A DNA stretch of 64,000 nucleotides. Source: Takakia lepidozioides. Taxonomy: Eukaryota; Streptophyta; Takakiopsida; Takakiales; Takakiaceae. Under the pieces are notes generated by a model. That model was not told where the DNA came from, searched no databases, and worked only from the letters and a program-made list of their open reading frames with translations. Shown piece by piece: positions 25,201 through 36,600 of the stretch (the stretch's first letter is position 1; each line of letters opens with the position of its first letter). The position numbers and the translations under genes were made by a program. The stretch covers positions 92,918,756-92,982,755 of the forward strand of contig CM060731.1 of NCBI GenBank assembly GCA_030704615.1, written 5' to 3'.

Positions 25201-25732
25201 CACAAGTCAAGAGATTGCAATGTTGGAGGAGGCAGGTTTTTCACTTGCAAGACAACCCCCTCTGCATGCATCTGCTTCCAGTTCCGTGTCTTGTCGGGTC
25301 CCTCCGGTAAATTCTCACTTGTGGCCAACCAAACGAGATGGAAAGCTGGTTCGGCAATTCCCTCCAACCGCAGAACACTTCGGTAAGGTGGAGTCCGCAA
25401 GAATCCTCCAAGCTTGTGTTGCAAGCACCACGGAAGTGCCCGATCCAGGGTATGGTTGGGTGTATACAATGATCACTTCGACATCTGTTGTTCATGACAG
25501 GGCGTACGACATCACAGTTTCCAATTTCCCCAATTGCACCTGTCCTGATTTTGTGAATATGCTATCAACCAGTTTGGGCAAGAGAGGTAAATTCATACCC
25601 TGCAAACATTTGTATTTCATATTTTTGAAGATGATGGTTTGCGATCCCAAGCGTGACAACTTTGTTCACCAGGCCACTCTGAGTTTCAACGAGGTCAATA
25701 CTCTATTGCAGCGGGATATAACACATAGGTAG
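22228..25732 (+). pseudogene. Transposase T1 (WRKY/GCM1-type finger, DDE, SWIM)
   Basis: This is a nearly full-length but broken copy. The N-terminal domain starts at ATG 22228 (ENGSIYLEKEV-like region: LQNGSIYLEKEVYDLDGK), matching T4. Next come the zinc finger (DGHPWCRTKTSN, CNGHLRCDNLNC) and the CKFCRLVPSCLTVC cluster. The DDE region follows (LMFDHGKQVKDW; GFMADSAQANFNAV), then after an intron near 24,221-24,340 the AETEHNAW segment. The C-terminal SWIM finger reads CTCPDFVNM, then PCKHLYFIFLK. Lesions: frame changes around 22,540 and 23,400, in-frame TGA at 23917, TAG at 24616, and a frame change near 24,910. It probably acted as a cut-and-paste transposase of the MULE-like group; that grouping is inferred from the SWIM finger and DDE spacing. 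Confidence 0.75.
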
Positions 25733-25739
25733 AATCAAC

Positions 25740-26270
25740 TATCACTTCATGTATCTGGAATCTGCAATCTGAAATCTGGTTTATATGGACTGTGAGAATA
25801 CAATGTGGTATGTGGACGACCATGTTGTGTAATGTGCAATTTGCAACATTGTCATTGAAATTCAATTCAATTCAATTCATTTGCAACATCGTCGGCGGTG
25901 CAATGATATGGCATCCCTTATCCCTCCATTATGCTTCCAACTATACTCAGTCTCAGTGGCAACTTTTAAAAGCACATGCATCATTGCACCTTTCGAAGTC
26001 TACATGTGCTCCTGTCGCTATGTACTGCAATCATCTTTTGAATGTGATCCCAACTCTCATTGTTATTTGGGGAGGGAGCAGGGTCTTCCCGTGGTAGCCT
26101 CTATGGCACTCACGTTGTGAGGTTATTTTGTCGTCATTGTAATTGTAATAGTGAAACAAACAATTATAATTGCACAATGTTGGATGCCACAGTTGTAGGC
26201 TTCATGGTAGACTTCATTGTATTCAGCCAACGATTCCCTACATGAATCCCACAATCATTGGATCATCCTC
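25740..26270. other. Interval between T1 and copy A, no gene recognised
   Basis: This holds the probable 3' region of T1. No element terminus of the CATGAGC type, palindrome or exon was seen. Confidence 0.35.
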
Positions 26271-26275
26271 GGTTA

Positions 26276-28589
26276 TAGGTGCCGCATGTATATGCTGATG
26301 TGGCAGATGACGACGCAGCGCCACGTTAGCATTTGTCGCCATCTTAAGTGGCTACAGATATGGAACTCCGATCCCACTGTTAGGGATACCCACATGTTCC
26401 CCAGGTTGGAGAAAGATAAGAAAACCTGGCGTGTCATTCCAGTCAGTGACAATATGATGGACACATGGCTTCACAAGGCCACTTACTGGAGCCAGGTATG
26501 ATGTCCTTTGTTGTGTCACTTTCATTTCACTTTACTGTCATTCTCTTTCCATGTTACATTGGCTGTGATTGTTTTCAGGTTCATTCTTGCATTCGAATTG
26601 TTTTGCAGTTGGAGGAAAGGGCCCAGTCTGTTCTACATATGCAACTGGCTAACTATGGCATCACCATGACAGCACCGAAGGTCTCCTTCCAAGCATACAT
26701 GCGGAAATGGAGAGCCACAGTGTGGCAATCTTGTTTCTTCAGGGAGTTCAACAAGGAGGGTGGCATCAGTCAAACAAATGAGCTTGAGCAGCAAGAGAAA
26801 GGAGAGGAAGCCTGGAAACGATGCCTTTACAGGTGCGAAATGGACCATGCTTCTTTGTTTTGCAAAGACATACTCTCCTCCATCCAACCTGTTTTGTGCT
26901 AGCTCATATGAGTGTGTGGTGCCGCACACTCATTTGTTCTATCCGTGTGTAGTAACACCAACGTGCACACCCTGGGCCCTTCAGGCTATTTTGTGTGCGG
27001 TGGTTACAGTGTGCGGTGACGCATACTCTTTTAGGGGGTCTTCGTGATGTGGTAGAAAAGTTGGGAGACAATAGTTGCATTGCATAATGAGGCTGTCTCT
27101 GTGCCTGCAGGTACATAAATTATGTTCTCATGGCAAAGAACTGCTTGGACAAACATCCTGATTTCGTGGACCTGTGGCTTGTTCCTGCTGGCAACCAGAC
27201 CATGTTTACTACGGGGATCTTGCAGGACTGGGGCCCAGACCATCTTTCTGCCTGTGGTTGGTATTTGGATTGCCCTGTTTATGAGACCCCAGCGCAGGAG
27301 GTGTCTTTGAGGAGAGAGAATGAGCGTGTAGCAGCCACCGCCGCAGCTGCCGACCTCGAGATTCATGATAGAAATTTGAGGACACTTGCAGAGAAGGAGC
27401 CGTCCGCTCAGGATACCCCGGGTAAAGGTAGAAAGGCAAAGGGAAAGGATGTTGCTGTTGGTGTGGGGAAAGGAAGGGGTAGGAGGAAGGGAGCGCAAGG
27501 GCAGGTAGGTGGGCAGGGAAGTGTTGCAGAAACTAGCCCTGTGGCGGATGTCCAGCCGACCAAAGAGACTCCACCGCATGGTAGGGGATCCGGGAGAAAG
27601 AACAAGGGTGTGGTTGATCCTAAGGACCCGTACCATGCAGTGGAGCATCCCATGAGGGTCATTCGCCCTACCAGGTTGGAGATGGCCAACGTCAGGTTCC
27701 TTGCCATGATGGAGTCCAAGAAATCTGATTACAAGGGCGAACCCATTCCACGTCTTTATAATCTTCATGTCTGCCGATTTGAGGAAACTGGCAAGCTGTC
27801 GGCGACACTTTCACTAGAAGCATTCGTGTCATTTACCACTGGGGTAACGACTCATTTTGAGTCGTAAAAGTCAAAAAACTGGGATCAACTGGAAGTTACA
27901 ACAGACGTGGTAGTTGGGTTGGACATCCAATGATTGGAGTGGTAAAGGACGTAGACGCGCGAACAACTGCTCAGCGATTAATGCGATTAATGCTGAAGAA
28001 CCACGTGGCGTAACCAGGCGGGCCGCCCGTGTGTCTGACCTTTTGGGCTGACTTTGACTTTTCCCTCCGGATGAGTGGACTGACTCACCCGGGGCGCGGT
28101 GACACATGGACGCGGACGTGGATGCGGACGTGGCGGCGCCGCGACGAGCGGCAATGCTGCCGCGTGGCCACGGCCCCAAGACGCCACATCGCAGTCGGCC
28201 ACATCACTTGGAGTGCTGCATGTGACGTCGCAACAGCCACTGGCGAAGTCAACTGCACAACTTCCGGTAGACGAATCCACGGGGACCACGTGGAGAGTGT
28301 GTGGGTCGACGCGTGGCGTCGTCCCCACGCAATGGCAGTGACGGGTACGACTGCTAGTGGAAAGACGCAGAGTGCCTGTGCCATCTCGGGACTACTTTGG
28401 CCAACTCCGCTGCCACTGTGCTAGTTGGTTGCACTACAGTAGGAAAGCACGAAAAATGAGCACTTGTAGTGGTTTGTGTGAGTTTCCAACTGACCTGCAT
28501 TCTAAGCTGAAAATATGGTTTTGATGCATTATTGCAGATGTGGGTAGTGAAGGGGAAGATTATTTGGATATAGATAGTGAGCCCAGCTG
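26276..28589 (+). pseudogene. Second-gene copy A: middle exons and acidic end, methyltransferase lost
   Basis: Exons align with the middle of copy B. 26,280-26,496 (MMDTWLHKATYWSQ) matches AVDVWLNRMTWWFQ in B. 26,609-26,831 ends CLYR at the same intron position as IVYR in B. 27,113 onward (YINYVLMAKNCLDKHPDF, then GCPWYLD-like ACGWYLDCPVYE) matches YMKYVLLQTG in B. A long basic Gly/Lys-rich linker follows (GKGRKAKGKD). A final short exon at 28,538-28,589 reads DVGSEGEDYLDIDSEPS and stop, like the acidic tail of B. The ParB-like exon and all methyltransferase motifs are absent; 27,870-28,537 is GC-rich filler. The intron at 26,832-27,112 holds P2-type palindromes (GTGTGTGGTGCCGCACAC at 26,913). 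Confidence 0.6.
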
Positions 28590-28599
28590 AATCTCAGTG

Positions 28600-29420
28600 T
28601 CCATTAAGCCAGCAGCTCATAGACGAGAGCTATGCTAAGGACTCTTACTGTCCTTAGAACCCATTTTGTACAGTCCTGCAAGCGCGCAAGGGCGAGACAG
28701 TTAATAGTATCGATAATGTCCCGATATGTGGTCCGTACTGTCTTGTGAACAAACCTTTTTTTGTTCTGCCAATATTGTTTCTGACATGTGAGGAGAGGAT
28801 CGTCTTCATGTACGGGAAGTAGACGTGAATGTGTGCATGCATTTTCTGGCCCAGCTACATGCTTTCCAGGAACAAAGACCAGTGGAATGGGGGGTGTCTC
28901 CAAAAGAGCAGGACCGAACGACACCTTTTTGTGCTTCCCTTGCTTTCCTTCTCACCGTTGTTGCATTCTCCCACCTGCCCAACAGCAGCACTCTCGAAGC
29001 AATAGCATGACATATGTTGCAACATGGTCTTCTTCACCAGCGAATGAGCTTTTTTGCTACATGTACTGCCACGTCCACATTAACGTTGATCCCTGCAAGC
29101 ACTTGGCAAGACACCCCAGAGCCGCAAATCCAGCAACCACCACAAACACATCTAACTGATTGTAGTGACACGGGAATAGCTCACTTGTAGAGGAATTGAA
29201 CCTCTAGCCAAATGAATGGCTCTGCCCCTTGTAGCACAAGTGCGATGCAAAAACAAGGTGAGTACAAAATGAAGAAGCACTTACGAGGTCCCCATCCTTC
29301 GGATGGACTCCCACTTGTGCTCTGGAACTGTGCAGGCCTGACTAGCACCAAATTGCATGAATCCTAAGCCTGAATGTCAAATGCAGGTTTATGTCGTGAT
29401 GCAACACGCCATCATCTAAC
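28600..29420. other. No gene recognised
   Basis: Several short open frames overlap on both strands without recognisable domains. Nothing here is supported as a gene. Confidence 0.35.
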
Positions 29421-29422
29421 CT

Positions 29423-30130
29423 GTAGTTTCCAGTTTCACTGGTGTCACAACTGCCGTCAAGTCAACATCAAAATTAAGTCCACCTATGCGCAAATCGCAG
29501 AATGTCTCATGACACCATCTGCCGCCGCTGGTTTGGCATGATATGATTGTAGTTCACAACCTTAATGAACGCTTCCAGCCTTGACCTCTTTGCGATCTTC
29601 TTCTGTGACTGCTTCTTCATAATTTATGAAAGGGAAAAGCAGCTACACATCAAATTCTTGCAAGTACAGGGGGGTACTCAGGCCTCCTTGGGAGAAAGAG
29701 TGCCATAAACACAGACACATCCTTAAATGTAAAAATTGGAGAAGCGAACGTCTGGTGGCAATAACTGCCTAAACCAGAATTATACTCCATTCCAGCGCAC
29801 ATGTAAAGGGTCGGATGATAACTCGGAATCCCAATTGGAGATAATGAGATGAATACATGACTATCTTGCGAGTTTCAACTTTCTTGGAGGTAGTTTCCAG
29901 TTTCTCTGGTGTCACAACTGCCTTTAAGCTGGGTTTAGAGGAATTAAGTCCCACTCGCAAATGCAGAATGTCTCCCTCATCTGCGTGGGGAAAATGGGGT
30001 TTGGCATGATATGATTGTAGTTCACAACCAAAGGGCATATTCTTCAGCCTTGACGTCTTTGCGATCTTCTTCTGTGACGCCTTCTGCATAACTTGTGAAA
30101 TGGAAAAGCAGCTACACATCAAATTATTGC
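29423..30130. repeat. 240-base direct duplication (29423-29661, 29890-30130)
   Basis: Both copies begin GTAGTTTCCAGTTTC and end AAGCAGCTACACATCAAATT. They share long blocks such as TTTGGCATGATATGATTGTA and GATCTTCTTCTGTGAC. The copies differ by indels and substitutions, so the duplication is old. The sequence between them and the 30,131-30,970 stretch show no gene. Confidence 0.8.
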
Positions 30131-30981
30131 GATGCCAATCAATGGCACTATGAACGTTTCGAGCATGCTGTCAGAAAACTAGACGGGCAAAAACCCAATT
30201 CAGCAGCCTCACCTTGCGTGGATACTTGGGAATTGATGCCAGAAGGGCATGCCCGTATGCGCGCTCCATCGTGCCTCCATCCAGTAGATTCTGTAAATGA
30301 TGAATGACCAAGACCCCGATGTCACACCGTTCTGAGAAGCCACTACGCGCGCTCACAGTATACGAAGGCCTTGTCGTGTCAGGATTTCCATTCCCACGTC
30401 CCGCCATGTCCGACGCAGCACTTGCATCCTTGTCTCTGCCAGGTGGAGGCAGCACGTATTAAAATATCTATTCCCCAAGGCCACATTTTGTTTACCTCTT
30501 TTTGTGAAAGCCACGTCAGCAAATGTGCTGCCGAGTCATGGGTGCAATGAATGCGCAGTGGTTCATGGAGTCGTTGAGTCGACTACATATTCACTTTAAT
30601 GAATAAATATCTTTATTCCATCAATCGAATTAGGAAAGAAAATTTGTAGTCGCATGTGCAGTAATTACAACCACTTGTAATTTTGGCTTTTTCAAATTTT
30701 ATGTATATACGCAATTCGTAAAATAGCCCGGAATTCTGCTACGACTCCGGAGTCGTTGACCCCACTTCTGTCCGCCGTCTGAAATGCCCCCGTGGGCCCA
30801 CATTGTCTGTTTCGACTCTCCAGTAGTCTCGTTTACTACCAAGTGGTTCCCGGAGTGGTCGCGGACATGCAGTCGAATTGGAAAAGACACGAATGCTTCT
30901 AGTGTTTGCATTGGCTGCTTGGAGGATAAGCAAAGCACCATTGTCAGCAAAGAACTCCTCAAATAACAAATTCACTTCTCT

Positions 30982-32772
30982 CTAGCAGTTGTCGCACCGA
31001 TCCATTATTTCCTCGTCAACCATCCTCTCATTCCCGTCCGTATCTGCCCAAGGAACGTAGAAAACCTGGGTACCAAAGCGGTACCCGTGCACAAAATCCC
31101 CCTGCAGCTTTCTTATGTCTGGTGTGAGTGCAGGACAAACTGTTGGCATGGATAGCATTCTGCAAAGGGGGATCATGAGGTTTCCCTCCATGACCAGCAT
31201 GGCCCGGATGACCTGGGCGGAGTTCAATTTTGACGATGACATGATCTCTTTGGCTCTGAACTCGTAATCCAGATCATCATCGTCCTCATCCTGGTTTGAC
31301 GGAGGTACTTCATGCTCCTTCCCCTTACTTCTCTTTTTCTGCATACAAAGATCACACAGAAAAGATCCTTGCGTTAACGCAAACATGGAATAGACAACAA
31401 CAAGAAGAAAGTGAGGCCCTCCTTGTTTGGGGGAAGCCAGTATGAAAGATACTTACTTCAGACAACAACTCAAACAGGAGTGATTGATGATTGTGTTAAC
31501 GCAATCATCTATAAGCACTACTGTACGCAAACTTCCACCATCCGTCCATGGATACATCACTTACACAAGATTAAGATGGCGTCTGTATGAAAACAACAAA
31601 GGGGAGAAAGATGCTTGCGTCAACCCCCCCTCAACTACCAATGGTTTCAAGAGAGCTGTTGTCTGCCTTGCCAGAAAAGTCATTCACTTGCCTGTCTGAT
31701 GTTCTATTGAAATGCCATTCGAAAAATGATTGCATTGATGCAATCATCTTTCAGCCACAGATTGCAACATCAATCTGCAGCTTCTCCCACCCCCATTTCA
31801 TCTGCATTCTCGTCCTCCAGAAGAAGTTTGCATCAACGCAAGCATCTTCTAGACGACGTGCAGACACTGCATCCTCACCTAATCTTGAACATGAAAGGAA
31901 AAACGAAACGCGGGTTCTTAGCGTCAAGCATTGGAAGAATGACCTCACCCTCTGTGCACAAAAGATGGTTGCGTTGGCGCAACCATCTCACTACTCACTA
32001 AGGCGCACATCCCTCGCGTTTCCAGCTCTGCCCAGCTATGTACTGCAGGCTATATGACAGCTGCTCAGTGCTTGCGTTGACACAAGCATGTAGCGCACCT
32101 GAGGAGAGCAGTGGCTTGAAAGAGCAAGATAGGGTTCGAAAAGGTGTAAAGGGGCACGAACCTTACCTCCGCTGGAGCCTGTTTGGGGCCTGATGATCCC
32201 TCACCGTCTCTCTTCCTGCCCTTCTCCATTGCAACTTTCTCCTTTGCGGACACATACATGCGAATGAAACGAGTGCACTTTGAATGAAAGACAGAAGGAT
32301 GATAGAAGGAAACAAAGGAAACAAAGACAAAATGAGGAGATGAGGAAGAGATGTAATGCCTCACCAGCGCATCCGCGCTCTGATCGTGTGTGGCCCTCAA
32401 TGCAGGTGTTGGGGAAGCCAACACACCCTCCGAGGTTGCTTCTTCAGTCCCTGCATCTTCCCCGCTAATCTCCCCTTCCTCCTCCTCCGAAGCAATCTGC
32501 TGTTCTGCAGGCCCTACTGTTTGCGTCCCCCTCTCTTTGCTCCCCTCTGAAGGCGGGTCCTTGATAGGCACAAAAACAAGCTCCCCCTCTTGATGGCAGT
32601 GGAAGCCCTGTCGTAAGCTACCCTCTCTCTCAAGCTCCATGAGCAACTTCTTTCCCCTCATGCTTTCTCGAGCTCTCCTACGCTCTTCGGTCTGTTGTGA
32701 AATAGAGAGTTCATCTTCTCCTATGGCGCTGACACTCCTCTCTATGCTAGAGCCCTCCGACTTACTCCCCAC
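30982..32772 (-). pseudogene. Second-gene copy E: N-terminal exon plus first half of the ParB-like domain
   Basis: The minus-strand N-terminal exon (about 32,772-32,170) is acidic and charged (EERRRARESMRGKKLLMELE; EEEEGEISGEDAGTEE) and ends at a GTAAGG donor. After an intron of about 0.8 kb, a second exon starts near 31,340. It has DYEFRAKEI, then IPLCRMLSMPTV and FVHGYRFGTQVFYV, matching SPLCRMVSLPIV and FREGYRLGSAAFYV in copy B. It stops at 30,982, before the NHRLLAW motif, so the domain is cut in half. The intron contains seven palindromes of the copy's own type (array P4). Confidence 0.6.
31367..32092. repeat. Palindrome array P4 (half-site GATGCTTGCGTT)
   Basis: Seven palindromes with consensus half-site GATGCTTGCGTT mirrored to AACGCAAGCATC are centred near 31,375, 31,495, 31,614, 31,737, 31,839, 31,976 and 32,080. 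Individual copies vary (TGATTG, TGGTTG arms) and mostly vary on both arms. Mean spacing is about 117 bases, though less exact than in the copy C array. All but the first lie in the intron of copy E. Confidence 0.8.
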
Positions 32773-33540
32773 TTAGAACGTTTTGAGTTTCTGAAACGTC
32801 AAGTCAGGGTATGTGACCTCCTCAATGACGCAACGGCGTGAGCCTTGCGCATGAGCGTACGCTCACGCAGGAGTGACTTGGCGTGAGCATGCACCTACAC
32901 TGACGTGGCGTGAGCGTGATGTCATTCAACAAGCCAGGCAAGCCGGAGATGGCCCAGGAGAAGTTGCACAGGTTGTCTACCGCCGTTGTGTCTTCAGATC
33001 GTTTTTCACCTCTTGAAGAAATTGTGGTCCGAAGGATGGGTCGGCAATTCTCAACTGCTTCACAAAAGCACTCATAATTTTTTTTTTTGTGGCTGTCATC
33101 TCTTACTTGATGTGACTCTCAACCCCCTTTGCTGTCCTTCTCTCTTCAGGGGTAGAGCTGTAGTATTCTAGTTTGCCACGCTGTCCTGCATCTGCAATGT
33201 CTTGCTGTAAGAGAATGCACGACAGATGCATTAACACAAGGGCAAGGGAAAGAAACATAAACAAAGATCTGGAAGCAGGAATATCCAAAGGCCAAATGAT
33301 GGAAGATGTATCTCACCGCGTACATATACTCCATGAAAGCCTCATGGGTCAACGAGTACCATGTTTATGATGTCTTGGAGCTTTTGCACTTCTTGTATGT
33401 CTCTGCTGAAAGGATGGTCTTGAAGTTGATCAAGGGCATCTGGCTGATCCTCTGTATCCTGTACAGAGTGTGAACCAGACTCGTTTTCACATGTGATGTC
33501 TCCGTCCCTCTGCAGAATGATGTGTGAAAATCAGAATGAA
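32773..33540. other. Flank between copies C and E, with one exact palindrome
   Basis: No gene is recognised. TGAGCGTACGCTCA at 32,852-32,865 is an exact palindrome set among several GCGTGAGC half-sites (32,820-32,930). It is possibly a further member of the palindrome families. An out-of-context Ser/Cys-rich open frame elsewhere here is not supported as coding. Confidence 0.4.
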
Positions 33541-33618
33541 ATTCAAGAACCGACAACAGAGGACTGGAACCAAAGAACCACGGAACCACAACTGGAACAT
33601 GTAGAATGAGAAACCAAC

Positions 33619-36600
33619 CTGTTCACATCATTCATTGTCGTCAGAAGACCCATCATGTTCCCGTCACAATCCAGCACCATCGTTCGAACACAGTAATGCC
33701 ACTCTTTCTCCTGTGAGTGCAGCCTCCCAATGACAGCCATCCATGCAAGCAACCGGTGGTTGCCATCCCATACGTGAAACATCTTCCCTGAGAATGCTTG
33801 GGTCGAAGGTTTCCTGGAGAGAAGATGTTCGAAGGATTCGTTCACCTGTCTCCCAATGGGTCCCAAGAGTCCATGATTTGACTCATCCACAAGGAGCTCT
33901 TTGCCTCTGGAATCCCTAGTAGAAACGTAAAAGACTGCGGATCCATCCAAATACCCATGAACAAACTCGGCCTCCAGCTTCAGGATGTCATTGATGAGGG
34001 GTGGACAAACGATACGCATGGAAACCAACCTACACAGGGGAATCTTCAACCTCCCACCCGGGTCAAGCATACTTTGCACCCACAAGCTGAGAATTTACCT
34101 TCTGACCCCCCAACATCTCCGCGGCTTTGCTTTCATAGAACTCATCATCCACATCAACAATGATCTCCTTTTCCTACCCTGAAGGGTTCTCATCCTCCAC
34201 CCTTTGCATCTTCTCCTATAGGGATGCTCATTCAAATTGACATAAGAGAGAGGCCAGAAACAATGTGCGGTGCCGAACACTGTACAGAGCTTCGAACACA
34301 TACCTTTTTCCGTGTTTTCACAAAAATTCAAATGTGCTTCAAAGATTCAAAAAGAATCAAGTTGGCTTCCTATTACATCAAAACATATCATAGTACAGGG
34401 GCACAAATAGTGTGCGGCACCGCACACTGTTCCGTGCTGCCATTTCACCTTGATGGATGTTTAAGGAACAGGGCATGGTCCACACTTCTCAACCCCCAAA
34501 TGAAGAGAGGGGCAAGAAACAGTGTGTTGTGCCGCACTTTGTTTCTTGCTACCATTTGTCTCTGTTAAAGCAAGAGAGACAACTGAATGGGTTCATTCCA
34601 AACAAAAAAAGAACACTTGACAGGGGTTACAAAAAATGTAGCCCAGAGTGACTATTCAGTGCTTACAGGTTGATTGAAGCCTGACAGACGGAGTTGGGTG
34701 AATAAAATACAAAAGGGCTGAGACATGGCAGATTGGCCTGGTGTGTTACATTTTGACATCAAAAATTGGCAAAGAAGAGGGGCACAAACAGTGTGCGGTG
34801 CCGCACACTGTTTGGTGCTTCCAATTAGGTGTGTTTTGAACCTGGCAGACACTGCTAGTGTGGTACACTTCAACATAAAAAAAAAAACAAAGAAGAGGGG
34901 CATAAACAGTGTGCGGCGCCACACACTGTTTCGTGCTTCCATCTAGGTGTGTTTGATACATGACAGACTGGCCTAGTATGTTACATTTTGACATCAAAAA
35001 ATTGACAAAGAAGAGGGGCACAAACAGTGTGCTGTGCCGCATACTGTTTGGTGCTTCTAATAAGGTGTGTTTTGAACCTGGCACACACTACTGGTGTGGT
35101 ACATTTTGACATTAAAAAAAACAAAGAAGAGGGGCACAAATAGTGTGCGGTGCTGCACAGTGTTTCGTGCTTCCATCTAGGTGTGTTTGATACACCACAG
35201 ACTAGCCTGGTACGTTGCATTTTGACATCAAAAATTAACAAAGAAGAGGGGCACAAACAGTGTGCGGTGCCGCACACTGTTTCGTGCTTCCATCTAGGTG
35301 TGTTCTGAACATAGCAGATACTAAAAAACAAGCAAAAAAGGGGGGCACAAATAGTGTGCGTTGCCGCACACTGTTTCATGTTTCCATCTAGGTGTGTTTG
35401 ATACGTGACAGACTGGCCTGGTGTGGCACATTTTGACATCAAAAAACAACCAAAAAAGGGGGGCACAAATAGTGTGCGTTGCCGCACACTGTTTCGTGGT
35501 TCAATGTAGGTGTGTTTGATACATGGCAGACTGGGCTGGTGTGGCACATTTTGACATCAAAAACAAGCAAAAAAAGGGGGCACAAACAGTGTGCGTTGCC
35601 GCACACTGTTTCGTGCTTCCATCTAGGTGTGTTTGATACATGATAGACTGGGCTGGTGTGACACATTTTGACATAAAAAACAAGCCAAACAGGGGGGGCA
35701 CAAACAGTGTGCGGCAACGCACACTGTTTCGTGCTTCAAATTCGTTGTGTTTGGTACTTGCCAGACACTACTAGCGTGGTACATTTTGACATAGAAAAAA
35801 AACCAAGTAGAGGGGCACAAACAGTGTGCGGCAATGCACACTGTTCCGTGCTTCCATGTAGGTGTGTTTGATACATGACAGACTGGCCTGGTGTGGCACA
35901 TTTTGACATCAAAAAACAACCAAAAAAGTGGGGCACAAATAGTGTGCGTTGCCGTACACTGTTGCGTGCTTCCATGTAGGTGTGTTTGATACATGACAAA
36001 CTGGCCTGGTGTGGCACATTTTGACATAAAAAACAACAAAAAAAAAGGGGCACAAACAATGTGCGTTGCCACGCACTGTTTCGTGCTTCCATCTAGGTGT
36101 GTTTGATACATGACAGACAGGGCTGGTGTGGCATATTTTGACATAAAAAACAAGCCAAACAGGGGGCACAAACAGTGTGCGGCAACGCAAACTATTTCGT
36201 GCTTTAAATTCGTTGTGTTTGGTACCTGACAGACACTGCTGGTGTGGTACATTTTGACATAGAAAAAAAACCAAGTAGAGGGGCACAAACAGTGTGCGGC
36301 AACGCACGCTGTTTCGTGCTTCCATCTACGTGTGTTTGATACACCACAGACTGGCCTGGTATGGCACATTTTGACATAAAAAACAAGCAAATAAGGGGGG
36401 CACAAACAGTGTGCGTTGCCGCACACTGTTTCGTGCTTCAAATTCGTTGTGTTTGGTACCTCACAGACTGGCCTGGTCTAGTTCATTTTGACATAAAAAA
36501 CAAGCAAAACCGGGGGGCACAAACAGTGTGCGTTGCCGCACACTGTTTCGTGCTTCCATCTGGATGTGTTTGATACATGACAGACTGGGCTGGTGTGGTA

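Noticed and set aside
28020-28430. Several overlapping ORFs in a GC-rich stretch
   Set aside because: Open on both strands because of GC-rich composition. None resembles a known domain and none continues copy A.
35623-36441. Long minus-strand ORF (272 codons) with a 39-residue repeat
   Set aside because: The repeat follows from the 117-base monomer (3 x 39). Other frames are open as well, and the region is an intron of copy C by position.
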